The notes under the pieces were generated by a model. That model did no database searches. It saw only the letters and a list, made by a program, of their open reading frames with translations, and was not told the origin of the DNA. 48,698 bases of DNA from Colwellia sp. D2M02 (GTDB lineage: Bacteria > Pseudomonadota > Gammaproteobacteria > Enterobacterales > Alteromonadaceae): the NCBI RefSeq assembly GCF_018860755.1, contig NZ_JAHKPW010000050.1, positions 5,803-54,500 on the forward strand, written 5' to 3'. Position numbers and translations under genes: made by a program. Positions 40,891 through 48,698 of this stretch are shown piece after piece (within the stretch, counting starts at the first letter, position 1; every line of letters begins with the position of its first letter).

Positions 40891-42405
40891 ATGCAGGTCA
40901 CGGAAAACACAATTAAAAAGTTTGTTATTGTTGGAGGAGGCACCGCTGGTTGGGTTGCTGCAGCAACGTTAGGAAATATTTTCAAAGATAGTGATGTTAC
41001 TGTTGAGCTAGTTGAATCGCCTGATGTTGCCATTATCGGTGTTGGTGAAGCAACTATACCACCTTTTTTAGAAACTATTCGCAGCCTTGGTATTGATGAA
41101 GCGGAGTTTATTAAAGCAACGCAAGCAAGCTTTAAGTGGGGTATTCGTTTTGAGAACTGGCATAAAAAAGATCACGCTTACTTCCACCCTTTTGGCTCTT
41201 TAGGTCGAGATATTGATGGACACGAGTTTTATCAATGTTGGCTAAAATCAAAAGCAGAAGGTGATGAAACGCCTTTAATGGCACACTCTCCTGAGTCGGT
41301 ATTATCAGATCATAATCGATTTTTTCTCCCGTTTAAAGCAATGGGAACGCCTTTAGCATCTGCACATTATGCTTTGCATTTAGATGCGGTATTGGTTGGT
41401 CGTTATTTAAGAGACTTCGCTAAAAGTATTGGGGTTATTCGCACAGAAGGGCATGTTGAAGCGGTTATTAAAAATGAACAAGGTTTTATCAATAGTGTTA
41501 CTTTAAAAGATGGACGTGAGGTCAACGGTGACTTCTTCATTGATTGCACAGGATTTAAAGGCTTATTAATCGAGGAAGCCTTACAGACAGGTTATGACGA
41601 CTGGTCTCATTATTTACCCTGCAATAGAGCCGTTACTGTTCAAACAAAAAATATCGGTGAAACAACTCCTTATACAACATCAAGAGCACAAAATGCAGGT
41701 TGGACGTGGCGTATTCCACTACAGCATAGAACGGGCAACGGTTATGTTTTTTGTGATAAATACTGCAGTGATGAAGACGCTATTGCCACTTTACTAGCCA
41801 ACATAGAGGGAGAGCCTATTACTACACCTAAAGTGATCCCTTTTGTTACAGGGATCCGTAAACAAGCTTGGAATAAAAACTGTTTGGCCCTTGGTTTAGC
41901 GCAAGGCTTTCTTGAACCATTAGAGTCTACCGCGATTCATTTGGTTTCAAAAACTTTAGCTTTTTTTGTGCGTTTATTTCCAACAAAAGAATGTAACCCT
42001 ATATTGATGTCTGAGTTTAACCGTCGTGTAAAAGCCGACTATGAAGAAATTCGTGATTTTCTGGTACTGCATTACTCCGCCACAGAGCGTGATGACACTG
42101 AATTTTGGCGTTGGTGTCAAAACATGGAGATACCTGCAACTTTACAAAAAAAATTAGACTTCTTTAAAGTTTCAGGTGGATTAATTCCTGGTGTTGAAGA
42201 ATTATTTCAGCCAACCAGTTGGTATGCAGTATTAGATGGTATGGGTATCACACCTAAAAATTATAACCCAACATTAGATGCCTTAAATTACTCGCAGTTA
42301 AATAAAAGTTTAACCAGTGGTAAGCAAGCAATTGAACAAGTAGTTAAATTACAACCAAGTCATGATGAATTTATTCAACAATACTGCCGAGCGCCAATAC
42401 CTTAA
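40891..42405 (+). CDS. Flavin-dependent halogenase 4 (PrnA-like, 504 aa)
   Basis: FAD motif VGGGTAGWVA, GVGEATIP, catalytic Lys K82 in QASFKWGIRF, WTWRIPLQHR, and catalytic Glu in FLEPLESTAIHLV. Predicted active. Closely related to halogenase 1 (shared FHPFG...GRDI-G-EFYQ.WLKS and DWSHYLPCNRAV segments), pointing to duplication inside or before the island. I start at the ATG at 40891 because AAGAG lies eight bases before it; a GTG at 40882 overlaps that site. It ends just before a bidirectional terminator facing halogenase 5. Confidence 0.92.
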   Translation: MQVTENTIKKFVIVGGGTAGWVAAATLGNIFKDSDVTVELVESPDVAIIGVGEATIPPFLETIRSLGIDEAEFIKATQASFKWGIRFENWHKKDHAYFHPFGSLGRDIDGHEFYQCWLKSKAEGDETPLMAHSPESVLSDHNRFFLPFKAMGTPLASAHYALHLDAVLVGRYLRDFAKSIGVIRTEGHVEAVIKNEQGFINSVTLKDGREVNGDFFIDCTGFKGLLIEEALQTGYDDWSHYLPCNRAVTVQTKNIGETTPYTTSRAQNAGWTWRIPLQHRTGNGYVFCDKYCSDEDAIATLLANIEGEPITTPKVIPFVTGIRKQAWNKNCLALGLAQGFLEPLESTAIHLVSKTLAFFVRLFPTKECNPILMSEFNRRVKADYEEIRDFLVLHYSATERDDTEFWRWCQNMEIPATLQKKLDFFKVSGGLIPGVEELFQPTSWYAVLDGMGITPKNYNPTLDALNYSQLNKSLTSGKQAIEQVVKLQPSHDEFIQQYCRAPIP

Positions 42406-42419
42406 TTACTTTTTAAAAT

Positions 42420-42458
42420 AACCAAAAAGGAAGTGCTAAACGCACTCCCTTTTTGGTT
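42420..42458. terminator. Bidirectional terminator between halogenases 4 and 5
   Basis: AACCAAAAAGG (42420-42430) pairs with CCTTTTTGGTT (42448-42458), with an inner AGTGC/GCACT stem and a TAAAC loop. Sixteen base pairs in total with one mismatch. T run on either strand; fits the convergent genes. Confidence 0.85.
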
Positions 42459-42495
42459 ACTCGACTAAGTTAACACGATCAATGAATCACTTTAC

Positions 42496-44007
42496 TTAAA
42501 GATCACTTTTCGCACGACAATGCTTTTCAATAAAAGCTTGGTGCGACATCGCTTGCTCTGCCGCGCCATAAATAGAGTTACGCATTTGCATTAATTTTTG
42601 CTCTATCATCTTTGAGTCAAGGTTTTTAATCCGAACATCATAGCGCTGCGGCACAACCTTAAAGCCGTGATACATCGACAGCCAACTAGCCTCTTCAAAC
42701 GACTCATGATCATGCATCACAATATGTCCTTGGCTTTTAAATACCTCAATTTTATGTGCTAACGTGTCAGATATTTTCATTTGCTGGCAGTAGCGCCAAA
42801 ACTCAGTATCGTCACGCTTGGTTAACTTATAATGCATAGCTAAAAAGTCAACAATACGGTCAAGCTCTGTGCTGTGCAAACGGTTTACCTCAGCAATATC
42901 AGCTTCATTGAATGATTTATCTGGGAAGAAAGTTAAGAGTTTAGCCAACGCCGTTTGAATTAAAGAAATCCCTAACGACTCTAGTGGCTCAAGAAAACCG
43001 CCTGCTAGCCCTAAAGAAAAACAGTTTTTATGCCAGGTTTTTTCTCGTCGCCCTAATGGAAAAGTGAAGTGTCTAACATCATTAATGGTTTGACCTTGAA
43101 CGCTTGCCAGTAGGCTATCTTCAGCGGCTTGTTTGTCGCTAAACTCGCTGCTGTAAATGTAGCCATTCCCCATACGGTGTTGCAATGGAATTTGCCACTG
43201 CCAACCCGCCTCTTTAGCAATAGCGCGCGTATAAGGCAGTGGTCTTCCTGCCAACTCAGTTTGTACAGCAACCGCACTATTACAAGGTAACCACTGACTT
43301 AAATCATCTAAACCAATGCCCATAGCACCTTCAATTAATAACCCTTTAAAACCTGAGCAATCAATAAATAAATCACCAAAAATACAACGTCCATCATCAA
43401 GTTCAACCGATTCAATAAAACCCGATTCCTTATTTAAATGAACCTTATCAACATTAGCGAGAATATGTTCAACCCCTTGTTTAACCGAAAAATCAGTTAA
43501 GAACTTGCCATATAAGGCGGCATCTAAATGATACGCATAAGAATAGTCAGCCATAGGGTTAGTAGGATTTGGGTGCGGCTGGGCAAAATTACCCTGTTTA
43601 GCTAACACACAAGCAAAGCTGTAATCTTGCAAATCCAATGAATAACCTTCACTGTTGAGCTTGTTAATATAATGATGAAACTCTACGTTATCGACTTTCA
43701 TGCCGTAGTCAGCAAACGGGTGGAAAAAGCGCGTGTCTTTTTGGTGCCAACCTTCAAACTCAATACCGAGTTTAAAAGTAGCTTGTGTTGCTTTAATTAA
43801 CTCAACTTCATCAATACCTAAGTTTCGATTAAATGAAACAATATTAGGGATAGTTGCTTCACCAACACCTACGGTATTGATGCTAGGCGACTCAATTAAG
43901 GTAACGGTAATATTTTTATCTTTAACGTAGCGTGACAAGCTAGCTGCAGCCATCCACCCCGTTGTACCACCGCCAACAATTACAATTTTTTCAATGCCCT
44001 CTGACAT
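42496..44007 (-). CDS. Flavin-dependent halogenase 5 (PrnA-like, 503 aa)
   Basis: FAD motif VGGGTTGWMA (11-20), GVGEATIP, catalytic Lys K79 in QATFKLGIEF, WQWQIPLQHR, and catalytic Glu in FLEPLESLGIS. The Thr after Ser of LEST, whose backbone helps hold halide in PrnA-type enzymes, is Leu here; since the contact is through the main chain, activity may be kept. It is the only halogenase on the minus strand, with its own upstream gap (44008-44190, no clear promoter), so it is an independent unit. Nearest to halogenase 3. Confidence 0.92.
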   Translation of the reverse strand: MSEGIEKIVIVGGGTTGWMAAASLSRYVKDKNITVTLIESPSINTVGVGEATIPNIVSFNRNLGIDEVELIKATQATFKLGIEFEGWHQKDTRFFHPFADYGMKVDNVEFHHYINKLNSEGYSLDLQDYSFACVLAKQGNFAQPHPNPTNPMADYSYAYHLDAALYGKFLTDFSVKQGVEHILANVDKVHLNKESGFIESVELDDGRCIFGDLFIDCSGFKGLLIEGAMGIGLDDLSQWLPCNSAVAVQTELAGRPLPYTRAIAKEAGWQWQIPLQHRMGNGYIYSSEFSDKQAAEDSLLASVQGQTINDVRHFTFPLGRREKTWHKNCFSLGLAGGFLEPLESLGISLIQTALAKLLTFFPDKSFNEADIAEVNRLHSTELDRIVDFLAMHYKLTKRDDTEFWRYCQQMKISDTLAHKIEVFKSQGHIVMHDHESFEEASWLSMYHGFKVVPQRYDVRIKNLDSKMIEQKLMQMRNSIYGAAEQAMSHQAFIEKHCRAKSDL

Positions 44008-44190
44008 AACCGTTCACCGTAAATCCATCATCAAAACAGGTATATTACCTTACTATAATGTTCTTAAAAAACATACAGAAGAAGCTGATATAACCCACAA
44101 TTGAATACGCTATTTTCATCTATTTTATACGCGAAAGTTTGGCTCTGAAAGCTCAGCCTAAATTAGACTCTGTTGATGCCTTAACGAAAA

Positions 44191-44231
44191 AAACCGATGA
44201 GGTTAATCTATATGATTTACCTCATCGGTTT
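44191..44231 (-). terminator. Terminator downstream of rlmB
   Basis: AAACCGATGAGGT (44191-44203) pairs with ACCTCATCGGTTT (44219-44231), with further TAATC/GATTT pairing in the loop. On the minus strand it runs into TTTTTTTCGTT. Can also act on the plus strand (TATATATTTTT). Confidence 0.8.
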
Positions 44232-44263
44232 ATATATTTTTCGCTTTATATTCGTAGCGATTA

Positions 44264-44298
44264 GTGTTTAGTGTTTAGTGTTTAGTGTTTAGTGTTTA
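44264..44298. repeat. Five tandem copies of the 7-mer GTGTTTA at the rlmB stop
   Basis: Exact heptamer tandem array. On the minus strand it reads TAAACAC repeated, and the first TAA is the rlmB stop codon. Copy-number change would alter only the 3' untranslated region. Confidence 0.9.
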
Positions 44299-45051
44299 AG
44301 CAGAGCGTTGACGCACTATTTCAAATAAACAAATACCTGTTGCCACAGATACGTTTAAGCTAGAAACACTACCTGCCATAGGAAGTTTCACTAGCTGATC
44401 ACAATTTTCTCGCGTTAGTCGACGCATGCCCTTACCTTCTGCCCCCATCACTAACGCCATCGGACCTGAAAGTTTGGTCTCATAAAGGCAAGTGTCTGTT
44501 TCGCCGGCAGTACCAATAATCCACACACCCATTTGTTGTAATTGCTTCATAGTACGTACTAAGTTAGTCACTTGCACTAAGGGTACATATTCTGCTGCAC
44601 CAACCGCTACTTTACGCACAGTTGGTGTTAAGCGTGCGGCATTGTCTTTCGGTACAATAATCGCTTGTACACCTGCGGCGTCAGCATTACGTAAACAAGC
44701 GCCTAAATTATGCGTGTCGGTAACACCATCTAAAATAAGTAAAAATGGAGGTTGACCTTTTTTCTCTGCACTAGCAAGAATGTCGTCTAAATCATTTTCG
44801 GTAAAAACTTTACCCGGCCTAACACGCGCAACCACACCTTGGTGCTGCTCACCCTCGCTTTTTTCATCAAGAAATTTACGCTGTACCATTTGTGTTGAAA
44901 TACCGTACTTACGCGCTAAGTTAATAATTGGCATAAGGCGTTCATCTTCTCGGCCTTTTAATAACCAAATCTCAATAAAACGCTCGGGAGCGCTGTCAAT
45001 TAAGGCATTAATTGCGTGAATACCAAAAACTAACTCTTCATTTTTCGCCAT
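44296..45051 (-). CDS. rlmB: 23S rRNA (guanosine2251-2'-O)-methyltransferase RlmB
   Basis: SpoU-family knotted methyltransferase modifying Gm2251 of 23S rRNA. An N-terminal substrate-binding domain (about 1-75; [11 protein letters not shown]) precedes SpoU motifs 1 ([20 protein letters not shown]), 2 ([15 protein letters not shown]) and 3 ([19 protein letters not shown]). 251 aa is standard. AAGAG precedes the ATG. Downstream of rnr by about 100 bases on the same strand, as in enterics. The stop lies in a heptamer tandem repeat. Confidence 0.96.
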   Translation of the reverse strand: MAKNEELVFGIHAINALIDSAPERFIEIWLLKGREDERLMPIINLARKYGISTQMVQRKFLDEKSEGEQHQGVVARVRPGKVFTENDLDDILASAEKKGQPPFLLILDGVTDTHNLGACLRNADAAGVQAIIVPKDNAARLTPTVRKVAVGAAEYVPLVQVTNLVRTMKQLQQMGVWIIGTAGETDTCLYETKLSGPMALVMGAEGKGMRRLTRENCDQLVKLPMAGSVSSLNVSVATGICLFEIVRQRSA

Positions 45052-45080
45052 GTTTTTCTCTTTTAAAATTATTACTGCAC

Positions 45081-45098
45081 CGCTTTATTTATAAAGCG
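45081..45098. repeat. Small palindrome between rnr and rlmB
   Basis: CGCTTTAT-TT-ATAAAGCG in the gap between the two genes. No T tract beyond it on the minus strand, so it is more likely an mRNA processing or stability hairpin than a terminator. Confidence 0.4.
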
Positions 45099-45150
45099 TT
45101 GCCGTTAACCACTTATTGGTTGGTCTCATATAGTTTATAACTTTAGGAAA

Positions 45151-47619
45151 CTATTTCGCTTTTTTACGGGCATTTTTTCCAGGACGCTTTTTACGTTCAG
45201 TGCGCTTTTTTGCTTTGCGTTTCTCAGTTTTTACTTTACTACCGTTTTTATCTGTCGCTTTTGTTTTTTTAGTACCACTAGTTGTAGCTGCTTTACTTGA
45301 ACTTGAGCGACCTCCAGTTTTAGCTTTACCTTTGCCCTGACGTTTTGATGGCTTATCTGTTTGGCTAGCGACTCCCTCAATAGTTAAGTCGATCTTTTTC
45401 TCATCAAGGTGAACTGCCGCAACACGCACGTTAACTTCATCGCCAACACGGTATTTAATGCCTGAGTTTTCACCCGTTAAGCACATTCTGACATCATCAA
45501 AATGATAAAAATCTCGCCCTAACGAGGTAATGTGTACTAAACCTTCAATATGTAAATCCGCTAAACGAACAAACATGCCAAAATTAGTAACGGTAGAGAT
45601 AACACCAGTGAATTCATCACCAATGTGGTCTTGCATAAACTCACACTTCAGCCAGTCGGCAACATCGCGTGTTGCTTCGTCGGCTCGACGTTCGGTCATT
45701 GAGCAGTGCTCACCTAACTCAATAACTTCGGCAAGTTTATAGTCATAAAAGCCTGCATTCGCTGCTGAACTGTCTACTGAATTTTTTGTTGAATTGTTTG
45801 TTGAATGATCTGCTGATTGCGCTAACAATTGCTCTTGTAAAATAGCTTTAATCACCCGATGTACCACTAAATCAGGGTAGCGACGAATAGGTGAGGTAAA
45901 GTGACTATATGACTCTAACGCTAAACCAAAATGCCCTAAGTTATCACTTTGGTAAACCGCTTGACGCATAGAGCGCAATAACATGGTTTGAATAAGCTCT
46001 TGGTCTGGGCGACCTGCTACTTTCGCTAAAATATCGCCATAGTCTCTTGGCTCTGGTGATTCTTTTGCAGGTAACGATAAACCTAATTCATTCAAGTAGG
46101 TAACAAAGTTTTTATACTTGTCTTCACTCGGTTTGTCATGAACTCGGAATAAGCCCGGTTTATTATGTTGCTCAATAAATTGTGCGGTAGCGACATTAGC
46201 TAAAATCATACATTCTTCAATGATTTTATGGGCGTCGTTACGAATAAGGGGTACAACGCTATCAATTTTTTTATCTTCATTAAACAAGAAGATAGACTCT
46301 TCTGTTTCAAAGGCTATCGCGCCACGCTTACTGCGAGCATCACTTAAAGCTAAGTACATTTTTTCAAGGTTTTCTAAATCAGCAACTTGCGCTGCATATT
46401 CACTACGTAACGCGTCATCGCCCGTTAAAATGGCAGCGACTTTTGTATAGGTAAAACGTGCGTGTGATTGCATTACCGCAGGGTAAAATTCGCTAGTAGT
46501 TAATGCGCCGTTAGCGCTCACCGTCATTTCACAAACCATACACAACCGATCAACATGCGGGTTCAATGAACACAAACCGTTAGAAAGTTTTTCAGGTAAC
46601 ATCGGAATAACTTGGCTTGGGAAATAAACCGAGTTACCACGAGAAATAGCTTCATCATCAAGCGCGCTACCGTGGCGAACATAATAACTAACATCGGCGA
46701 TAGCAACCCATAAGCGCCAACTACCATCACCTTCAGGGCGACAATAAACCGCATCATCAAAATCTCGCGCATCTTCACCATCAATCGTGACTAACGGTAA
46801 CTCTCGTAAATCTCGACGGGGTAGCTTTGCACTTTCTTCGACTTCATCAGCAATGCTGGCTAACTCTTCGGTAATTGTATGAGAAAATTGATGCGGTAAA
46901 TCATGGGCACGTAAGGCAATTTCAATTTCCATACCTGGCGCTAAATGGTCACCTAATACTTCAACCACTTTACCTATAGCGTGTGAGCGTTTGGTAGGTC
47001 GTTGTAGTAATTCAACGACCACCATTTGACCATGGCGAGCCCCCATTTTAGCTTCAGGGTCTATGGTGATTTCTTGCTTAATTTTAGTGTCTTCGGGAAT
47101 AACAGTGCAAACATGATGATCAACATAAAAACGCCCTACAAATGGCGCTTTTCTTGGTTCAATAACATCAATAATTTTAACTTCTTTACGACCTTTGCGA
47201 TCAACACGGTCAACTAAAATAGCCTCAACAATATCGCCATGAAAAACACGCTGCATTTCATGAGACGAAATATAAAAGTCTTTCCCGCGTTTATCCGTAA
47301 TACTGCTGTCATCAGGACTAAAGAAACCAAAACCGTCACGATGCCCAATAACCTTGCCAGTAAGCAGGCTACTTTTTGCCGGTATCGCGTACTGCTTAAA
47401 CTTATTAAACACCAACTGACCACTGTTTTCCATGGCACGTAAACGACGTTTCAAACCAATTAATTGATAGTCTTCATCATACTTGAGTGTTTTAGCTAGA
47501 GCTTTAAAGGTCGGCGGCGGTGAGCATTTTTCAATAACAGATAACAATAGCTCACGAGAAGCTACAGGCTTTTCATATTTTTGTGCTTCGCGTTTAGCGT
47601 GTGGGTCTTGAAATGTCAC
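45151..47619 (-). CDS. rnr: Ribonuclease R
   Basis: 3'-5' exoribonuclease able to degrade structured RNA; important in cold and RNA quality control. Order: N-terminal helix-turn-helix (about 20-75), cold-shock domains with GKVIGHRDGFGFFSPDD, the RNB catalytic domain with ITIDGEDARDFDDAVYC (Asp cluster), a C-terminal S1 domain (EFTGVISTVTNFGMFVRLADLHIEG), and a long basic tail of Lys/Arg (about 755-822). A low-complexity Asn/Ser insert (STNNSTKNSVDSS) lies between RNB and S1. Start is GTG at 47619, whose product aligns with E. coli RNase R; no good Shine-Dalgarno is visible. Upstream partner of rlmB. Confidence 0.96.
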   Translation of the reverse strand: MTFQDPHAKREAQKYEKPVASRELLLSVIEKCSPPPTFKALAKTLKYDEDYQLIGLKRRLRAMENSGQLVFNKFKQYAIPAKSSLLTGKVIGHRDGFGFFSPDDSSITDKRGKDFYISSHEMQRVFHGDIVEAILVDRVDRKGRKEVKIIDVIEPRKAPFVGRFYVDHHVCTVIPEDTKIKQEITIDPEAKMGARHGQMVVVELLQRPTKRSHAIGKVVEVLGDHLAPGMEIEIALRAHDLPHQFSHTITEELASIADEVEESAKLPRRDLRELPLVTIDGEDARDFDDAVYCRPEGDGSWRLWVAIADVSYYVRHGSALDDEAISRGNSVYFPSQVIPMLPEKLSNGLCSLNPHVDRLCMVCEMTVSANGALTTSEFYPAVMQSHARFTYTKVAAILTGDDALRSEYAAQVADLENLEKMYLALSDARSKRGAIAFETEESIFLFNEDKKIDSVVPLIRNDAHKIIEECMILANVATAQFIEQHNKPGLFRVHDKPSEDKYKNFVTYLNELGLSLPAKESPEPRDYGDILAKVAGRPDQELIQTMLLRSMRQAVYQSDNLGHFGLALESYSHFTSPIRRYPDLVVHRVIKAILQEQLLAQSADHSTNNSTKNSVDSSAANAGFYDYKLAEVIELGEHCSMTERRADEATRDVADWLKCEFMQDHIGDEFTGVISTVTNFGMFVRLADLHIEGLVHITSLGRDFYHFDDVRMCLTGENSGIKYRVGDEVNVRVAAVHLDEKKIDLTIEGVASQTDKPSKRQGKGKAKTGGRSSSSKAATTSGTKKTKATDKNGSKVKTEKRKAKKRTERKKRPGKNARKKAK

Positions 47620-47726
47620 TATATTAAGTCAGTATATAAAGGATTAACTGCTATCAGTATATCACGTTATCTGTAGAATTTTATTACCAAAATAGTGTGG
47701 CTGTTTCTTTGGGCTGCTTTTAAATA

Positions 47727-47785
47727 GTTAGAGCGGGCGATAGCACTTTTGATAAGACAACTTCAGCGTGTTTTATCGCTCTAAC
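47727..47785 (-). terminator. Hairpin downstream of the second Sel1 gene
   Basis: GTTAGAGCG (47727-47735) pairs with CGCTCTAAC (47777-47785), with partial inner pairing around GATA/TATC. On the minus strand a short T-rich stretch follows (TATTTAAAAG). Imperfect. Confidence 0.4.
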
Positions 47786-47794
47786 CCGAAAAGC

Positions 47795-48421
47795 TTAATT
47801 GGTGTAACTGCGCCTTTTAGCGTCTTCAATCACTTGAGGTGGCATTTTAGTGGCTAACTGTGCAAGTAACTGGCTAATTTTTTTATGTGTTTTTTTATCA
47901 TCAGTTAGTGAATTATGTAGTTGCGAATATAAGGCTGGATAGTCGAGCGGACTGCCATAACCTTGCTCATACAAACTCGCTAAACGCATTTGCGCTTTTA
48001 AATTATTTAATGAGGCTGCAGTTTTTAAATAAACAATCGCTTTATCAATATCAACCTGCATAAACTTACCAATATGATAATAGCGTCCAAGTTGCTCTAG
48101 CCCTTCTGATAAACCTTGATCGGCCGCTAAATTCATATAGTGCAATCCCAACGGAATATCTTTTTTCACACACACACCAAAGGCAAGCATATCGCCCCAT
48201 AAAAATTGATACGATGGCATATTCGCTTTATTGGCTCGCGCTTCAATATCTTGCACTAACTGACACTCATCTAATACCACTTGGCTTAAATGTTTGTTTT
48301 CTTTGATTAAGTCAAGTAATTGATCGTCTGTATATATTTGCACAGCTTGCATGTTGGCACTTTGTGCTAATGAAGAGAAAGCCATCAAGCCACTGAACAA
48401 TATTGTCAATAAAATGCGCAT
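47795..48421 (-). CDS. Secreted Sel1-repeat protein (208 aa)
   Basis: Signal peptide 1-20 (MRILLTILFSGLMAFSSLAQ). A region with Cys residues follows (ECQLV near 53, FGVC near 83). Then come two to three Sel1-like units, for example LGLHYMNLAADQGLSEGLEQLGRYYHIG and AIVYLKTAASLNNLKAQMRLASLYEQGYG. Probably a periplasmic interaction scaffold of unknown partner. I use the ATG at 48419-48421 because AGGA lies seven bases before it and the signal peptide starts there; a longer frame from 48448 adds nine residues without a ribosome site. Confidence 0.82.
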   Translation of the reverse strand: MRILLTILFSGLMAFSSLAQSANMQAVQIYTDDQLLDLIKENKHLSQVVLDECQLVQDIEARANKANMPSYQFLWGDMLAFGVCVKKDIPLGLHYMNLAADQGLSEGLEQLGRYYHIGKFMQVDIDKAIVYLKTAASLNNLKAQMRLASLYEQGYGSPLDYPALYSQLHNSLTDDKKTHKKISQLLAQLATKMPPQVIEDAKRRSYTN

Positions 48422-48530
48422 AAAAAATCCTATGGTAAAGCAATTCACTTTTGAATCTATATTATATGCTCTGAAAAATAGAGTTAACTACAACAATAAA
48501 TTACCCAAAGCTAACTAGGTTATCGGCAAT

Positions 48531-48598
48531 GTGATGACAAATATGATGTATAAATTAGATTAATATTTATAACGCTCAGCTACATTAAATGTCATCAC
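48531..48598. repeat. Distant 9-bp inverted repeat GTGATGACA/TGTCATCAC
   Basis: Arms at 48531-48539 and 48590-48598 with 50 bases between. In the 277-base end gap with no gene. Weak feature; could be operator half-sites or the border of a degenerate repeat. Confidence 0.35.
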
Positions 48599-48664
48599 TT
48601 ATTTAGATAATATTTATGCAAACTGCTGACCAAGTTTTAGCGGCATGAATATTTAAACCAAGCT

Positions 48665-48698
48665 GCTATTGACGCGAATTTTGCCTTGCTTATCATAT
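48665..48698 (-). repeat. MITE-like element, copy E (internal part, cut by window edge)
   Basis: On the minus strand these 34 bases match the interior of copy C (ATATGATAAACAAGG...CGCGTCAATAGC) at about 30 of 34 positions. The bases to the left do not resemble the rest of copy C, so this is a rearranged or partial copy. Confidence 0.65.

Noticed and set aside
1-48698. CRISPR array, prophage, tRNA or rRNA
   Set aside because: No regularly spaced repeats, phage structural genes or RNA gene signatures were seen on either strand. The only tandem array is the heptamer at 44264-44298.

Overview
The window looks like the chromosome of a marine, AT-rich gammaproteobacterium of the order Alteromonadales. 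It is most like Colwellia or Thalassotalea, judged from gene content, the style of its TonB receptors and flavin-dependent halogenases, and low G+C. This placement is inference from reading; no database search was run. No rRNA, tRNA, CRISPR array, intact insertion sequence or prophage was seen.

Region 1 (1-16 kb) is mostly ordinary chromosome. It has a Fur-box-controlled small gene, a hotdog thioesterase, an S1/P1 nuclease, a glycosyltransferase and a DUF4124-glutaredoxin fusion. The block fkpA, WD40 lipoprotein, slyX, yheV, yheS, yheU resembles the fkpA-slyX-yheV-yheS-yheU neighbourhood of enterics, with extra genes inserted: a WD40 lipoprotein, a Sel1-repeat protein, a DUF3149-like membrane peptide and an orphan mini-flagellin. 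Then come a DUF1338 protein, a coupled nudE-cysQ pair, yrfG and a POTRA-less BamA-like barrel protein.

Region 2 (16.1-17.8 kb) is the rpsF-priB-rpsR-rplI operon with a clear promoter and a structured leader. Region 4 (44.2-47.6 kb) is rnr-rlmB on the same strand. These two blocks are close neighbours in related bacteria. The roughly 26.6 kb between them is therefore best read as an accessory island.

Region 3, the island, has two halves. A leftward seven-gene operon (27.2 to 17.8 kb) encodes a D-serine dehydratase-like PLP enzyme, an RpiR regulator, an N-acyl-D-amino-acid deacylase, RidA, a sodium:solute symporter, a GH20 beta-N-acetylhexosaminidase and an SMP-30-like lipoprotein. Together they suggest scavenging of N-acylated D-amino-acid or amino-sugar material. 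The other half holds two large TonB-dependent receptors, five PrnA-like flavin-dependent halogenases and one cupin_8/JmjC-like oxygenase. All five halogenases keep the FAD motif, the catalytic Lys, the WxWxIP signature and the catalytic Glu. A natural model is receptor-mediated import of a ligand plus halogenation or oxygenation of an aromatic compound, but the substrate is unknown and no flavin reductase lies in the window.

A family of short terminal-inverted-repeat elements is scattered through the window in several nested size classes: three complete copies, two cut by the window edges and one minimal end-to-end palindrome. The ends read TAACCTGA...TCAGGTTA, compatible with a TA-targeting MITE. 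Two copies supply the TAA stop codons of the flanking genes.
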